Below, one piece after another: positions 7,605-17,358 of a DNA stretch of 61,439 bases (positions are counted from its first letter, which is position 1; each line of letters starts with the position of its first letter). The notes under the pieces were generated by a model. It had not been told where the DNA came from, did no database searches, and saw only the letters and a program-made list of their open reading frames with translations. The position numbers were made by a program, and so were the translations under genes. The stretch spans positions 245,764-307,202 of the forward strand of contig NZ_VYIX01000003.1 of NCBI RefSeq assembly GCF_009755885.1, in the 5' to 3' direction. The DNA comes from Brachyspira sp. SAP_772. Lineage in GTDB: Bacteria > Spirochaetota > Brachyspiria > Brachyspirales > Brachyspiraceae.

Positions 7605-9275
7605 ATGAATAATATAGTTGTATATTTAATAACGTTAATAGTATTAGCTTTTCTTACATTTATCTTAATAAAAAAAATAATTGCAAACAAAGATAATAAA
7701 GTAGGAAAAGTATCTGGTAAATTAAGCAAAGAGAGAATATTAGAATTAAAGAAAAGAATTGCTAAAGATGAAAATGACTATGAGGCAATATATGAACTTG
7801 CAATGTTAGAAGAGAATATTGGAGAGAATGAAGAGGCTTTAAAAAAATATGAACAATTAATGGATATAGGATACTTAAGAGGAAAGGCTCAGCTTGAAGC
7901 TGCTAAAAAATTAGAAAAAAAATATTCTGAATTAGGAAATAGAGAAAATATATTAAAATATTCTGCTATTGTTTTTAAGATAGACCCTAAAAATACAAAA
8001 TATGCTATAAAGGCAGCTACTATATTAACTTATGAAGGAAGTTTTAAAATAGCTTGCGATTATTTTTCTAAGGTATTATCTGCAAAAGAAGAGTTTGATA
8101 TTGATGATATTAAAGCGGCAGCATTTGCTTTTTATAAAGTTAAAGATTATAAAAAATCTCTCGCATTTTTAGAAACACTATACAAAAGAGTAAACAAAGA
8201 AAAAGGAAACAAAGAAACATCTAAACAAATAGCTAAATCTTTAATTTCACTTTATTTAATATCTGAAGAAATTAATATAGCAAAATCTTTCTTAGAGGTA
8301 ACACTTGCAGATAAATTCCACGATGATAATTATATATTTTATTTAAACAAAGTATATTTATTTGTATTATATAAATTAGACGACAGCAAATTATTTAAAG
8401 AATATTATAACAAAATATACTCATTATATAAAATTCCTCAATTTGACAAAAAAATATCTGCTTTAATATTTGACTATGCATTCTATTCATATTTTTTAAG
8501 AGATATTGATTTTTCTATACAAGCTTTTAGAAATATAAAATCATTTAACTTAAAAGAATTTGATATTTATGATGTTGATAAAATATTAAGCTATTTATCT
8601 GAAATATATAAAGCATCAGATCAATTAAATAAAATAAAAGATTCCGGCTCATATTCTCTACAAAAATACAAAAACGACAACTTTGAAAATTATATAGATA
8701 AAGATTTAACAGCATTCTGGGATAAAACAATAAATTTATGGGAAGCTTCTTTTATAGATTTTGATTATCTATCAACTTTAGTAGATGCAAGGCCTACACT
8801 TAATGTTGATGCGGTATTAAATCAATTAAAAATTTCTGTAAATGATGATAAACCAAATAAATTTACAACCACCAATAAAATAGATAAAATATTTAAAATG
8901 AGCATATTTGATTTTAAAAAGGTTTGTCAAAATATAATAAGAAACAAATTATCACATTCAATAGTTCAGGAATACACAGGAGAAAAAGGAAAAAACAGTT
9001 ACGGAGATGAAGTAGATTATTTAGCATACAACATGAAAAGCAGCAAAAAAGATTTAACTCTAATATCTTTCAAAAGATGGAACAATGTAGAGATTGGAGA
9101 GCTTATGATTAGAGACTTTTTAATGCTTGTTTCTGAGGCTGGGGCTAAAAATGGAATATTAATTGTACCTGTGGATCTTACAAGCAGTGCTAAAAGTTAT
9201 GTACTTCATAATGATAGAATAGAAGTTTATTCTAGGGCACAATTTAATAATTTATTAAAAGATGAGTCTATATAA
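7605..9275 (+). CDS. Membrane-anchored TPR protein with C-terminal Mrr-like nuclease-fold domain
   Basis: A 556-aa protein. Residues 4-25 form one N-terminal membrane helix (short outside part, KK stop-transfer), then TPR-like helical pairs run from about 45 to 400 (for example YEAIYELAMLEENIGENEEALKKYEQL). From about 435 to the end the sequence resembles the Mrr_cat/restriction-endonuclease fold: GDEVDYLAY with Asp468/Asp471, then LISFKRW with Lys490, then GILIVPV...AKSYV and IEVYSRAQFNNLL. In true Mrr the core reads D...(E/Q)xK; here the x-K pair is Ser488-Phe-Lys490, so activity is uncertain. Known family: Mrr domains bind or cut DNA. The role here is unknown. Confidence 0.7.
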   Translation: MNNIVVYLITLIVLAFLTFILIKKIIANKDNKVGKVSGKLSKERILELKKRIAKDENDYEAIYELAMLEENIGENEEALKKYEQLMDIGYLRGKAQLEAAKKLEKKYSELGNRENILKYSAIVFKIDPKNTKYAIKAATILTYEGSFKIACDYFSKVLSAKEEFDIDDIKAAAFAFYKVKDYKKSLAFLETLYKRVNKEKGNKETSKQIAKSLISLYLISEEINIAKSFLEVTLADKFHDDNYIFYLNKVYLFVLYKLDDSKLFKEYYNKIYSLYKIPQFDKKISALIFDYAFYSYFLRDIDFSIQAFRNIKSFNLKEFDIYDVDKILSYLSEIYKASDQLNKIKDSGSYSLQKYKNDNFENYIDKDLTAFWDKTINLWEASFIDFDYLSTLVDARPTLNVDAVLNQLKISVNDDKPNKFTTTNKIDKIFKMSIFDFKKVCQNIIRNKLSHSIVQEYTGEKGKNSYGDEVDYLAYNMKSSKKDLTLISFKRWNNVEIGELMIRDFLMLVSEAGAKNGILIVPVDLTSSAKSYVLHNDRIEVYSRAQFNNLLKDESI

Positions 9276-9341
9276 TTTATTTTTACGGTTTATATAATTA
9301 AGATGTTATAATAGTGAATTTTATTAAAGGATATTTATATA

Positions 9342-10022
9342 ATGAAAATTTTTTTAACTTTAATTACTATTATAATGATGTTAGTTTTTACTGTTTCTTG
9401 CACTCAAAAAACAGATTCAGAAAATAATATTGCTCAAAACAATACAGCAGAAAATGCTCATAATGCACATGCAGCTCATAATGCTTCTGGTTCTAAAATC
9501 ATAGATGCAATGCATGCTCCTATGATGGCTCAGGCTTTTGAGAAAACTAAAAATATAGATGTTGATTTTTTAGTTAATATGATACCTCATCATCAAGGAG
9601 CTATAGATTCTTCTAAAATACTTCTTGAAACTACTACAAATGAAACTCTAAAAACTTTAGCTAATAATATTATAAAAGCTCAAGAGAAAGAGATAGAAGA
9701 GTTTAAAGCTTTAGTAGAAGAATTAAAAGCAAAAAATACAGATTATAGCGATATAGACACTGTAGCTTTTGGAAATGAGGCAGAGAAGATTATGAATGAT
9801 ATGATGATGGAAATGTCTATGATAGAAGTTACTGCAGATAATGACATAGATTTTCTTAAAGGAATGATACCTCATCATCAGGCTGCAGTTGATGCTTCTA
9901 AGCAAATATTATCATATACAAAAGATGATAAAATTAAAGAAATAGCTAATAGAATAATAACTGACCAAGAAAAAGAAATAGCAGATATGAATAATTTATT
10001 AACTTCATTAACATCAAAATAA
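9342..10022 (+). CDS. DUF305-family lipoprotein with two His-His modules
   Basis: Exported lipoprotein (226 aa): the signal peptide ends in TVSC, with Cys20 as the likely lipidated residue. A His/Ala/Asn-rich linker (HNAHAAHNASG) leads into two copies of the DUF305 helical module, each with the motif MIPHHQ (His83-His84 and His178-His179) followed by the DQ/AQEKEI helix. DUF305 proteins are found near copper and other metal-resistance genes and the His pairs could bind metal; that role is inference. A strong terminator follows, so it is monocistronic. Confidence 0.85.
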   Translation: MKIFLTLITIIMMLVFTVSCTQKTDSENNIAQNNTAENAHNAHAAHNASGSKIIDAMHAPMMAQAFEKTKNIDVDFLVNMIPHHQGAIDSSKILLETTTNETLKTLANNIIKAQEKEIEEFKALVEELKAKNTDYSDIDTVAFGNEAEKIMNDMMMEMSMIEVTADNDIDFLKGMIPHHQAAVDASKQILSYTKDDKIKEIANRIITDQEKEIADMNNLLTSLTSK

Positions 10023-10047
10023 AAAAAATAGTAAATAAGACAATATT

Positions 10048-10087
10048 AAACGCTATGGATTTTTTATTATCTATGGCGTTTTTTTAT
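10048..10087 (+). terminator. Terminator after the DUF305 gene
   Basis: An 11-base-pair stem AAACGCTATGG / CTATGGCGTTT (with two G-U pairs) is followed by a T-run. It ends transcription of the DUF305 gene before lpxD. Confidence 0.85.
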
Positions 10088-10186
10088 TTAAAAAAATATA
10101 ATAAAAAATATAAATTTGCAAAAAAATATATTTATTTATAAAATTAAATAATAATTAATAATTTTTTAATATTAAATGGAGCAAAT

Positions 10187-11227
10187 ATGAATATTAAAGA
10201 TATTGCTAAATTTTTAAATGCTATAAAAATACTAGGAGATGACAATGTTAATATAACAACTCTCTCTCCAATTAATGATATATCAGAAGGCTCTATAGTT
10301 TGTGTTGATAATAATAAATATATAGAAGCTGCTTTAAATAGTAAAGCTAATGCAATTATTTTAAGAGAGGATTTGGCAAACACTATAGAAGATTTTAAAA
10401 ACAAAACTGCTATTATTCATCCAAATCCCAAAGAAGCATTCATAAAACTTCTTTATATTTTATTTGAAGATAAAAAATATCCATTAGGCACTATAGAAAG
10501 TACTGCTGTTATAAAAGAGAATGCAAAAATAGATAAAGAAACATATATAGGAGATAATGTCCATATTGGAAAGAATGTAAAAATAGCTAAAGGCAGTGTA
10601 ATAGAGAGCGGAGTATTTTTGGGAGATGATGTTGAAATAGGAGAGAATTGCCTTATACATTCAAACGTTTCTATACATGACAGATGCATAATAAAAAACA
10701 ATGTTATAATAGGTTCATCTACCGTTGTTGGAAATGATGGTTTTGGATTTTTTGAAGTTAATGGAAAGCAGATGAAAATTCCTCAAAGGGGAAATGTTTT
10801 AATAGAAAACGATGTTGAGATAGGTGCTAATGTTTGTATAGACAGAGCTACTTTAGGCTCTACAATAATTAGAGAGGGCGTAAAAATAGACAACTTAGTT
10901 CAAATTGCTCATAACTGTGACATTGGAGAGCATTCTATAATTGTATCGCAAGTTGGAATTGCAGGAAGCAGTAAGTTGGGTCATCATTGTGTGCTTGCAG
11001 GACAGGTTGGTTTGGCTGACCATGTTACTTTGGGTGACAGAGTTATATTGGGCGGACAAAGTGGTGTTATGTCTAATGTGAAAATAGAATCAAACTCTGT
11101 TATGCTTGGCTCTCCTGCTCAAAATATTAACAGAGAAAAATTAAAAATGATAGCAGAGCAAAAACTTCCAGAATTAATTAGTTTGGTAGAAGAGCGTTTT
11201 GATGTTAAGATAAGAAGAGCTAAGTAA
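10187..11227 (+). CDS. lpxD: UDP-3-O-acylglucosamine N-acyltransferase
   Basis: Third enzyme of lipid A synthesis, N-acylating UDP-3-O-acylglucosamine in the cytoplasm. The 346-aa protein has the N-terminal uridine-binding domain (to about 100), then a left-handed beta-helix of hexapeptide repeats ([28 protein letters not shown]) and the catalytic region [12 protein letters not shown]. The C-terminal helix ([13 protein letters not shown]) fits the family. The TGGAGC ribosome-binding site precedes the ATG. The EamA transporter gene follows after 2 bases and is probably cotranscribed. It implies a lipid A-like outer membrane. Confidence 0.95.
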   Translation: MNIKDIAKFLNAIKILGDDNVNITTLSPINDISEGSIVCVDNNKYIEAALNSKANAIILREDLANTIEDFKNKTAIIHPNPKEAFIKLLYILFEDKKYPLGTIESTAVIKENAKIDKETYIGDNVHIGKNVKIAKGSVIESGVFLGDDVEIGENCLIHSNVSIHDRCIIKNNVIIGSSTVVGNDGFGFFEVNGKQMKIPQRGNVLIENDVEIGANVCIDRATLGSTIIREGVKIDNLVQIAHNCDIGEHSIIVSQVGIAGSSKLGHHCVLAGQVGLADHVTLGDRVILGGQSGVMSNVKIESNSVMLGSPAQNINREKLKMIAEQKLPELISLVEERFDVKIRRAK

Positions 11228-11229
11228 AA

Positions 11230-12093
11230 ATGATTAATGTACTATTAGTAATCATAGCATCTATTGCCTATGGTTTTCTTCCAATATTTACAAAAAATAT
11301 TATAAGAGAAAATTATTCATCCGTGGCTATAGTTTTTTATAGATATGCTTTTACTGCTATTTTTTTATTTTTTATAATACTCATAAGAAAAAAAAGTTTT
11401 AAAATAGATAAAAGACAATTTTTAGAATTAATTTTATTTAGCATCGTTGGGCTTGGTTTAACATTTTTCTTTTTGTCTCTATCGCTATTATATATATCTG
11501 CAGGGCTTACCAATATGATTCACTTTGGATATCCTGTTGTAGTAATTATATTGATGGCTATAATTTACAAAGAAAAAATTAATATACTAAAAATACTATC
11601 TGTAATTTCTGCTGTTGTTGGAATAGTGCTTTTAACTAGGGTTGTTGAAGTAGAATCTTTTAAGGGGGTAATATATGCTTTAATAACAACAGTAACTTAT
11701 GGAGTATATATTATATCAAACAAAAAGGCTTCATTTGCTAAACTTGATACTATGGTTTCACTTTTTTATATGTCTTTATTTGTATCTATAGTATTTTTTA
11801 TATGGGGAATATCAACTAATAGCCTAAAAATGATTGACAGCATAAATGTATTTAATAATTTTATTGCCATATCTTTACTTTGTACAATATTTTCTTTGGG
11901 TCTTTTGCTTTATGGTGTAAAACAATTAGGCTCTTCACTTGCCTCAATACTAAATATGTTTGAACCCACAACTACAGTGATAGCTTCTATTTTTATTTAT
12001 GATGAGACATTAACCATAAATATATTATTTGGTTCAATACTAATTGTAATGTCCACTATATTTATGATAATGTCATCAAAAATAAAAGCTTAA
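11230..12093 (+). CDS. EamA-family (DMT superfamily) transporter
   Basis: Integral membrane protein of 287 aa with about ten hydrophobic helices in two repeats of five, the layout of EamA/RhaT-type metabolite exporters. The second repeat has ALITTVTYGVYIISNKKAS and the conserved C-terminal helix pair LASILNMFEPTTTVIAS...DETLTINILFGSILIV. Substrate unknown. It starts 2 bases after lpxD and ends 19 bases before the convergent RND gene. Confidence 0.86.
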   Translation: MINVLLVIIASIAYGFLPIFTKNIIRENYSSVAIVFYRYAFTAIFLFFIILIRKKSFKIDKRQFLELILFSIVGLGLTFFFLSLSLLYISAGLTNMIHFGYPVVVIILMAIIYKEKINILKILSVISAVVGIVLLTRVVEVESFKGVIYALITTVTYGVYIISNKKASFAKLDTMVSLFYMSLFVSIVFFIWGISTNSLKMIDSINVFNNFIAISLLCTIFSLGLLLYGVKQLGSSLASILNMFEPTTTVIASIFIYDETLTINILFGSILIVMSTIFMIMSSKIKA

Positions 12094-12112
12094 AAAAACT
12101 CTATAAAAATTA

Positions 12113-15100
12113 TTACTTACCTGTTACAGTTATAGTATCATAATTAGAAAAGTCGTTTTTGCTTTCTAAATCTTTTTTATCATAATCTTTTAGAGGTATT
12201 TTATTTCTTATAGCAGCATAAACTGTTGGAACTATTATTAAAGTAAACATAGTTGAAAGTAAAAGCCCTCCTAAAACAGCAATAGATAAAGGCTGATACA
12301 TTTCATTTCCGCTTCCTACAGATAATGCCATAGGCAAGAGTCCTAGTATTGTTGTAAGTGTTGTCATTAGAACTGGTCTTAAACGTCTAGGTCCAGATTC
12401 TAAAGCAGCCTCATCTCCGCTAACATGTTTTTCATGCATAAGCTGATTCATATAGTCTATAAGTACAATTCCATTATTTACTACAATACCAATAAGCACT
12501 ATAAAACCTATTCCACTATACACGCTCAAAGTTTGCCCGCTTATAAATAATGCTATCAAAGAACCAGCAAAACCAAACGGAATTGCTAATGCTATAACAA
12601 AAGGTGCAATAAGCGATTCAAACTGACTTGCCATTATGGCATAAACTAAAACTAATGCTAATATCAAAGCTTGAAGTAATTGTAAAAATGCTTCATTCAT
12701 ATCCTCAAAATCACCCGCATAATTAATGCTAAATCCTGAAGGTATAAATACTTCATTGTTTATCTTCTCTTGAACATCTAGCATTACATCGCTTAAAGCT
12801 CTATTGTAGGCTGAAGCTCTTATGCTTGTTATTCTTGTGCTGTCTTTTCTTTCTATCTCTGTAGGGCCGTAACTTTTCTCTACTGTTGCTATTGATGATA
12901 TAGGTACTATTCCTGAACTTGTTGGTATCATTAATCTTGATATATCATCTATATTAAGCCTGTCAGGTTCTCCAAGCTGAACATTAACATCTATATCTGT
13001 AACATCAGAATTGTCTGGTGTCATAGTTGTTGCTGTTGTTCCTGCGAAACTTGTTTTAATAATATTTGCTATAGTGTTAACATTTAATCCCATTTTGGCT
13101 GCTATTTCTCTATTAATGTATACTTTTAATTCTGGGTTAGAATCATCTCTTGTAAGTCTCGGCTCTCTTATACCTTCTATGTCAGATATTGCATTTATTA
13201 TATTGTTTGCTATTTCTGTGGCTTTATCCAAATCATCTCCTACAAGCTCTATTTCTATTTCTTGTCCGCCTGTGCCTCCGTTTCTACCGCCACCGCCTAT
13301 AGCTGAAGTTGTTATTGCTGCTATATTTATTTGTGCTGGGTAAGATGATAATGCATTTCTTGTAAGCTCTATATATTCATCAACTGACTTTTCTCTGCCC
13401 TCGCTTTTCTCTCTTAACTGCACCCTTATTTCAGCAGAGTTTTCTTCTGCACCAGATTTTACTCTTGACTGCATTCTGTCAAAATCTTCTCCTATTACCT
13501 CTTGTATATCGCTTTCCATTCTATTTACAAATGATTGTGTTTGTTCTGATTTTGTACCTACTGGCATTTTTACATCAATCTTAAATTGACCCTCATCTGA
13601 AGTTGGAAAACCTTCCTTTCCTATAAATGTTAATCCTATAACTATTACAAAAAGTATCACACTCAAAGAAGAAATCAAAACTTTCTTTTTATTTTTTATA
13701 GAAAAGTTAAGCATAAAAGAGTATATATTATTAACTCTGTCATGAAATTGTTTATTAACAAAATTTTCTATAGGTATTAAAAATTGTGTTTTTTTATTCG
13801 TTACAAGTCTAGCCCCAAGCATAGGAACAACCGTAAGAGCAACAAATAAAGAGCCTATCATTGAAACTGTTACAGTAATGCATAAATCTCTAAAAAGCTG
13901 ACCTGTTTGACCTTCAACAAAAAGAAAAGGTAAAAATACAGCTATTGTAGTGAGAGTAGAAGCTGATATTGCTAATGCCACTGTAGAAGTGCCGTTTATA
14001 GCAGAAGAATATTTTCCGTATCCGCTATTTCTATAAAAGAATATATTTTCAAGCACTACAATAGAGTTATCTACCATCATACCAATTCCTAATACAAGTC
14101 CTGATAATGAAATGATGTTTAAAGTTATTCCCATAAAATACATTAATGTAAATGTAATAATTATTGATATGGGTATTGATATCGCTATTATAGAAACAGT
14201 TTTTATATTCCACAAATAAAGCATAAGTATTATAACAGCAAACAAACTTCCCTGCCAAGCCGTTTCTAATACTCCGTTTATAGATTCGTTTACATTGTCA
14301 GCATTGTTGAATAATATTTCATACTTTATACCATCTGGAAGATTCAAATTCTCTAATTGTTTTTTTACAGATTTTGATACATTAACAGAGTTTCCTCCCG
14401 ATTCTTTATTAACAGATACCGATATAGCAGGCATTCCATTTATTTTTACTATCTCAGAATCGTCACTGTATCCTTGATAAACCCTTCCTATGTCTTTTAA
14501 TTTTATAGGCGTGTCATTGGTTTTTAATGCCACAACAGTGTTTTCAATATCTTCTACAGTTGTAAACTCTCCCATTGTTCTTATGGTATATTTATAAACT
14601 CCTTCGTATGTATCGCCTCCTGATAGGTTTTGATTTTCTGATGATAAAAGAGAAACTATTGAATTAATGTCTATACCATAAGCATGAAGACGGTTTAACA
14701 CTAAATCAACTTTCATTTCTGTTTTAAGGCCGCCTCTAATTTCTGCTCTTGCTACTCCTGATGCTTGCTCTATTTTGTTTAATATTTGATTGTCTATTAA
14801 AGTATATAATGCCCCTAAATTATCTGTACCAAAAAATGCTATTTCCATAACAGGCATCATATCTGTAGAAAATTTAAATACTGTAGGGCTTTCAGCATCA
14901 TCTGGAAGAGAATTTTTTATTCCATCTATTGCCTCTCTTACATCAGCTGTAGCAACTGCTAAATCTGTACCCCAATTAAACTCTATAAATACACTAGACT
15001 GACCTTCTTCTGAAGTAGAAGTTATTGAATTAATGCCGCTTACTGTGGCAACTGCATTTTCAACAATTCTAGTTACAGATTTTTCTACTTCTTCAGGTCC

Positions 15101-15265
15101 TGCATTCTCATATGTTGTTCTTACTGTAATGTATGGAAGCTCCATATCAGGCAAGAAATCTACTGCTAATTTTGTTAAGCTTACAAAACCTAATATCAAT
15201 ACTGCTATTATACACATAAAAACAGCTACGGGTCTTTTTACTACTAACTCTATAAAACTCCTCAT
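12113..15265 (-). CDS. RND efflux transporter, inner-membrane subunit (AcrB/HAE1 type)
   Basis: Proton-driven tripartite pump subunit of about 1050 aa. It begins with RSFIELVVKRPVAVF, has a large periplasmic loop (about 35-330), six membrane helices including GLVLGIGMMVDNSIVVLENI, the second periplasmic half with a Gly-rich loop (GGGGRNGGTGG), and the second membrane half (FVLIGIVVNNGIVLIDYMNQ...RLRPVLMTTLTTILGLLPMAL). I choose the ATG at 15265 because GGGGGAG lies 5 bases before it. No membrane-fusion or TolC-type gene is adjacent, so its partners must lie elsewhere. Confidence 0.93.
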   Translation of the reverse strand: MRSFIELVVKRPVAVFMCIIAVLILGFVSLTKLAVDFLPDMELPYITVRTTYENAGPEEVEKSVTRIVENAVATVSGINSITSTSEEGQSSVFIEFNWGTDLAVATADVREAIDGIKNSLPDDAESPTVFKFSTDMMPVMEIAFFGTDNLGALYTLIDNQILNKIEQASGVARAEIRGGLKTEMKVDLVLNRLHAYGIDINSIVSLLSSENQNLSGGDTYEGVYKYTIRTMGEFTTVEDIENTVVALKTNDTPIKLKDIGRVYQGYSDDSEIVKINGMPAISVSVNKESGGNSVNVSKSVKKQLENLNLPDGIKYEILFNNADNVNESINGVLETAWQGSLFAVIILMLYLWNIKTVSIIAISIPISIIITFTLMYFMGITLNIISLSGLVLGIGMMVDNSIVVLENIFFYRNSGYGKYSSAINGTSTVALAISASTLTTIAVFLPFLFVEGQTGQLFRDLCITVTVSMIGSLFVALTVVPMLGARLVTNKKTQFLIPIENFVNKQFHDRVNNIYSFMLNFSIKNKKKVLISSLSVILFVIVIGLTFIGKEGFPTSDEGQFKIDVKMPVGTKSEQTQSFVNRMESDIQEVIGEDFDRMQSRVKSGAEENSAEIRVQLREKSEGREKSVDEYIELTRNALSSYPAQINIAAITTSAIGGGGRNGGTGGQEIEIELVGDDLDKATEIANNIINAISDIEGIREPRLTRDDSNPELKVYINREIAAKMGLNVNTIANIIKTSFAGTTATTMTPDNSDVTDIDVNVQLGEPDRLNIDDISRLMIPTSSGIVPISSIATVEKSYGPTEIERKDSTRITSIRASAYNRALSDVMLDVQEKINNEVFIPSGFSINYAGDFEDMNEAFLQLLQALILALVLVYAIMASQFESLIAPFVIALAIPFGFAGSLIALFISGQTLSVYSGIGFIVLIGIVVNNGIVLIDYMNQLMHEKHVSGDEAALESGPRRLRPVLMTTLTTILGLLPMALSVGSGNEMYQPLSIAVLGGLLLSTMFTLIIVPTVYAAIRNKIPLKDYDKKDLESKNDFSNYDTITVTGK

Positions 15266-15394
15266 TTGCACTCCCCCTTCTTATATAGTATGTATACATA
15301 TTGTTGTTGTATAATTTTTATATTTTAGACGAATAAGGTTATAAAAAAGTTTTAAATTAAGTTATGTATTAGGGTGTATTTGTGTGAATTTTTT

Positions 15395-15568
15395 ATTTGC
15401 AGGGCTTTGCCCCGCACCCCACTTCTTTTGTTGCCACAAAGAAGCAAAAAGGCTGCATTGTTTATACTTAAAATATTGGGATTATTTTATACTTAATACA
15501 TATTCCTAAAATATTAGCTATAGTACTTGCACTTTTTGGTTCTTTTTGCGGCGGGAAAAAGAACAATA
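15395..15568. repeat. Intergenic repeat unit, inverted relative to the 1.6-2.4 kb copies
   Basis: Between the RND start and the radical-SAM stop. The block gcagggctttgccccgcacc...acttcttttgttgcc...gaagcaaaaaggctgca matches the reverse complement of repeat unit 2. It is followed at 15529-15568 by gcactttttggttctttttgc..., which holds a 9-bp hairpin GTTCTTTTT / AAAAAGAAC (15539-15547 and 15556-15564) found again at 60583-60608. Confidence 0.65.
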
Positions 15569-15589
15569 TAAATTTTATAATTTAATTGT

Positions 15590-15846
15590 ATATTAAAAGG
15601 CACGCCCCCGCACAACTAAGGAGTTACAATTAAAGCATAGCATTACCGTGCGGAAAACTCATATGGCGAATACTTCAAAGAAAAAAATAATTGTGAATAA
15701 AAAAGCACTCCTCCGCACGCGTAGAAGGTTATGATTAAAACAGAGTATTGTCGTGCGGCAAGCCGCCGACCGTAGGGAGTGCACAGCTAGGCGAGTAGTG
15801 CGGCAAGGTGCTACAGCTAATACGCGGTAAAAAGTTGAATAAAAAT
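15590..15846. repeat. Second intergenic repeat copy downstream of the radical-SAM gene
   Basis: This GC-richer stretch ends at the stop codon of the YhcC-like gene. It holds an exact inverted copy (15628-15653) of bases 1642-1667, and 15698-15846 resembles the reverse complement of about 1607-1705 (cgtgcggaggagtgc, ccttgccgcac, tcaacttttt). The frames crossing it are low-complexity and not gene-like. With the previous unit, and a featureless 15272-15394, it accounts for the whole gap between the two genes. Confidence 0.62.
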
Positions 15847-16779
15847 CTATAAAAACCTGCAGCCTTGTCTCAACTCTTTCTCTGTCATCAATTTGTTTAT
15901 AGAGTTTATTATTTCGCCTTTGGATTTTTTCCATTTCGGTGCTATTAAACTATCTCCTAAACTGTCGCCCATAATCCTCGACACTATTATATCTTCTCTT
16001 AAAATAGATATAGCATCCACCATAAGCTCTATATAAAAATCTTCATCAAGTGTAGGAAAATCATAATTTTTGTACATTGCCTCAAAAGCACTTCCAACCA
16101 CAATATCAAGCTGATGAAACTTTACACTGTCAATTTTTAAATTAGAAATATCTCTAACAGTTTGAAGCATCTCTTCTCTTGTTTCTAAAATTATTTTTTG
16201 TCCTTCTATCTTTTTAGGCAAACCAAATATTATATGAGTTGATATTATTAGATTACTATAATTATTTTTTATGTTTTCTGTCATCTTAGCAAACGACTCA
16301 AAATTATGTCCTCTGTTTATAAAAATAGAAGTATCATCATTTGAAGATTGAAGCCCCATTTCAAGCCATATCTCTTTATTATATTTTTTTGATAAATTAT
16401 TTAATTCTAAGAGTACTGCCTCTTCAAGCATATCACTTCTTGCTCCAAACATTAAACCAACACAGTCCTCAAACTCAATTAATTTATTTGCATATTTAAG
16501 AGATTCTGATGAAGCTAATTTTGATAATGGAGTGCCAAGCTGAAAATAAGCATAATATTTTTTGTATCTATTTTTATAATTGTTTACGCCGTTTATCCAT
16601 TGATTTTTAATATCATCTTCTTCCACATACGGAGGCTTATAACTATTTAAATTGCAAAACTTGCATCCTCCATTATTTGCCTTATGAGCACATCCGAAAT
16701 CTGTGTCTATAGAAATCTTACCAACCTTAAAACCGAACTTTTTTTTTACATAATCAGAAAAACTATAATAATTTTGCAT
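15847..16779 (-). CDS. Radical-SAM protein of the YhcC/TIGR01212 family
   Basis: A 310-aa radical-SAM protein of unknown reaction. The cluster-binding cysteines are in GCAHKANNGGCKFCNLNSY (C-x8-C-x2-C, about residues 29-42), the spacing of the YhcC family. Further family features are YFQLGTPLSK, CVGLMFGARSD, EIWLEMGLQSSND and HIIFGLPKKIEG. It starts right after the smpB stop codon (2-base gap), so the two are one operon. The 3' end runs straight into the repeat region, and the last codons (KELRQGCRFL) lie at its edge. Confidence 0.88.
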   Translation of the reverse strand: MQNYYSFSDYVKKKFGFKVGKISIDTDFGCAHKANNGGCKFCNLNSYKPPYVEEDDIKNQWINGVNNYKNRYKKYYAYFQLGTPLSKLASSESLKYANKLIEFEDCVGLMFGARSDMLEEAVLLELNNLSKKYNKEIWLEMGLQSSNDDTSIFINRGHNFESFAKMTENIKNNYSNLIISTHIIFGLPKKIEGQKIILETREEMLQTVRDISNLKIDSVKFHQLDIVVGSAFEAMYKNYDFPTLDEDFYIELMVDAISILREDIIVSRIMGDSLGDSLIAPKWKKSKGEIINSINKLMTEKELRQGCRFL

Positions 16780-16781
16780 AT

Positions 16782-17267
16782 CTATCTTTTAATATATCTT
16801 TCCATTTCCCTGTCTAATGCTTTTTTCTTTAGAGTCTCTCTCTTATCATGAAGCTTTTTACCTTTAGCTAAAGCAAGCTCAACTTTAACCTTTCCCCTGC
16901 TAAAATATAAACTAATAGGAATGAGAGTAAGCCCCTGCTCTTTTATTTTACCATAAAGCCTTTTAATCTCTCTTTTTTTCATTAAAAGCTTCCTTTCACG
17001 CAAAGGGTCATGATTGTTTCTGTTTCCAAAATGATACGGAGAAATATGCATATTCACTATAAAAAGCTCTCCCTTTTTAAAAGATGCATAAGAATCAGAC
17101 ATATTAACTCCCCTATCTCTAAGAGATTTAACTTCCGTACCAAGTAAAACTATACCCGCCTCAAACTTCTCTATCACTTCATAATTAAAAAGTGCTTTTT
17201 TATTTCTTGCTATCTCTCCAGATGAGATGGAATTATTTTTTTTATCTTTTTTATCTTTCTTAGCCAT
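16782..17267 (-). CDS. smpB: SsrA-binding protein
   Basis: SmpB partners tmRNA in rescuing stalled ribosomes. The 161-aa protein has the OB-fold core with ARNKKALFNYEVIEKFEAGIVLLGTEVKSL..., then ISPYHFGNRNNHDPLRERKLLM and the basic C-terminal tail GKKLHDKRETLKKK. A Lys/Asp-rich extension of about 14 residues precedes the core. No ssrA gene is visible in this window. The promoter is at 17298-17325, and the YhcC-like gene follows in the same operon. Confidence 0.96.
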   Translation of the reverse strand: MAKKDKKDKKNNSISSGEIARNKKALFNYEVIEKFEAGIVLLGTEVKSLRDRGVNMSDSYASFKKGELFIVNMHISPYHFGNRNNHDPLRERKLLMKKREIKRLYGKIKEQGLTLIPISLYFSRGKVKVELALAKGKKLHDKRETLKKKALDREMERYIKR

Positions 17268-17297
17268 TTTTTATTTACTCTTATATGATGTTTAAAG

Positions 17298-17325
17298 ATT
17301 ATACATAAATTATAAAAATTGTCAA
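17298..17325 (-). promoter_or_regulatory. Promoter of smpB
   Basis: Minus strand: TTGACA, 16 bases, TATAAT. Perfect hexamers, 31 bases before the smpB start codon. Confidence 0.8.
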
Positions 17326-17358
17326 AATAAAGAAATAATTAAAAACTATATTATCAAT

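Noticed and set aside
13011-13343. 110-codon frame on the plus strand inside the RND gene
   Set aside because: It is the shadow of a long, well-matched transporter gene on the other strand.
15659-15934. 91-codon minus-strand frame at the end of the YhcC-like gene
   Set aside because: It runs through the repeat copy and overlaps the gene in another frame.
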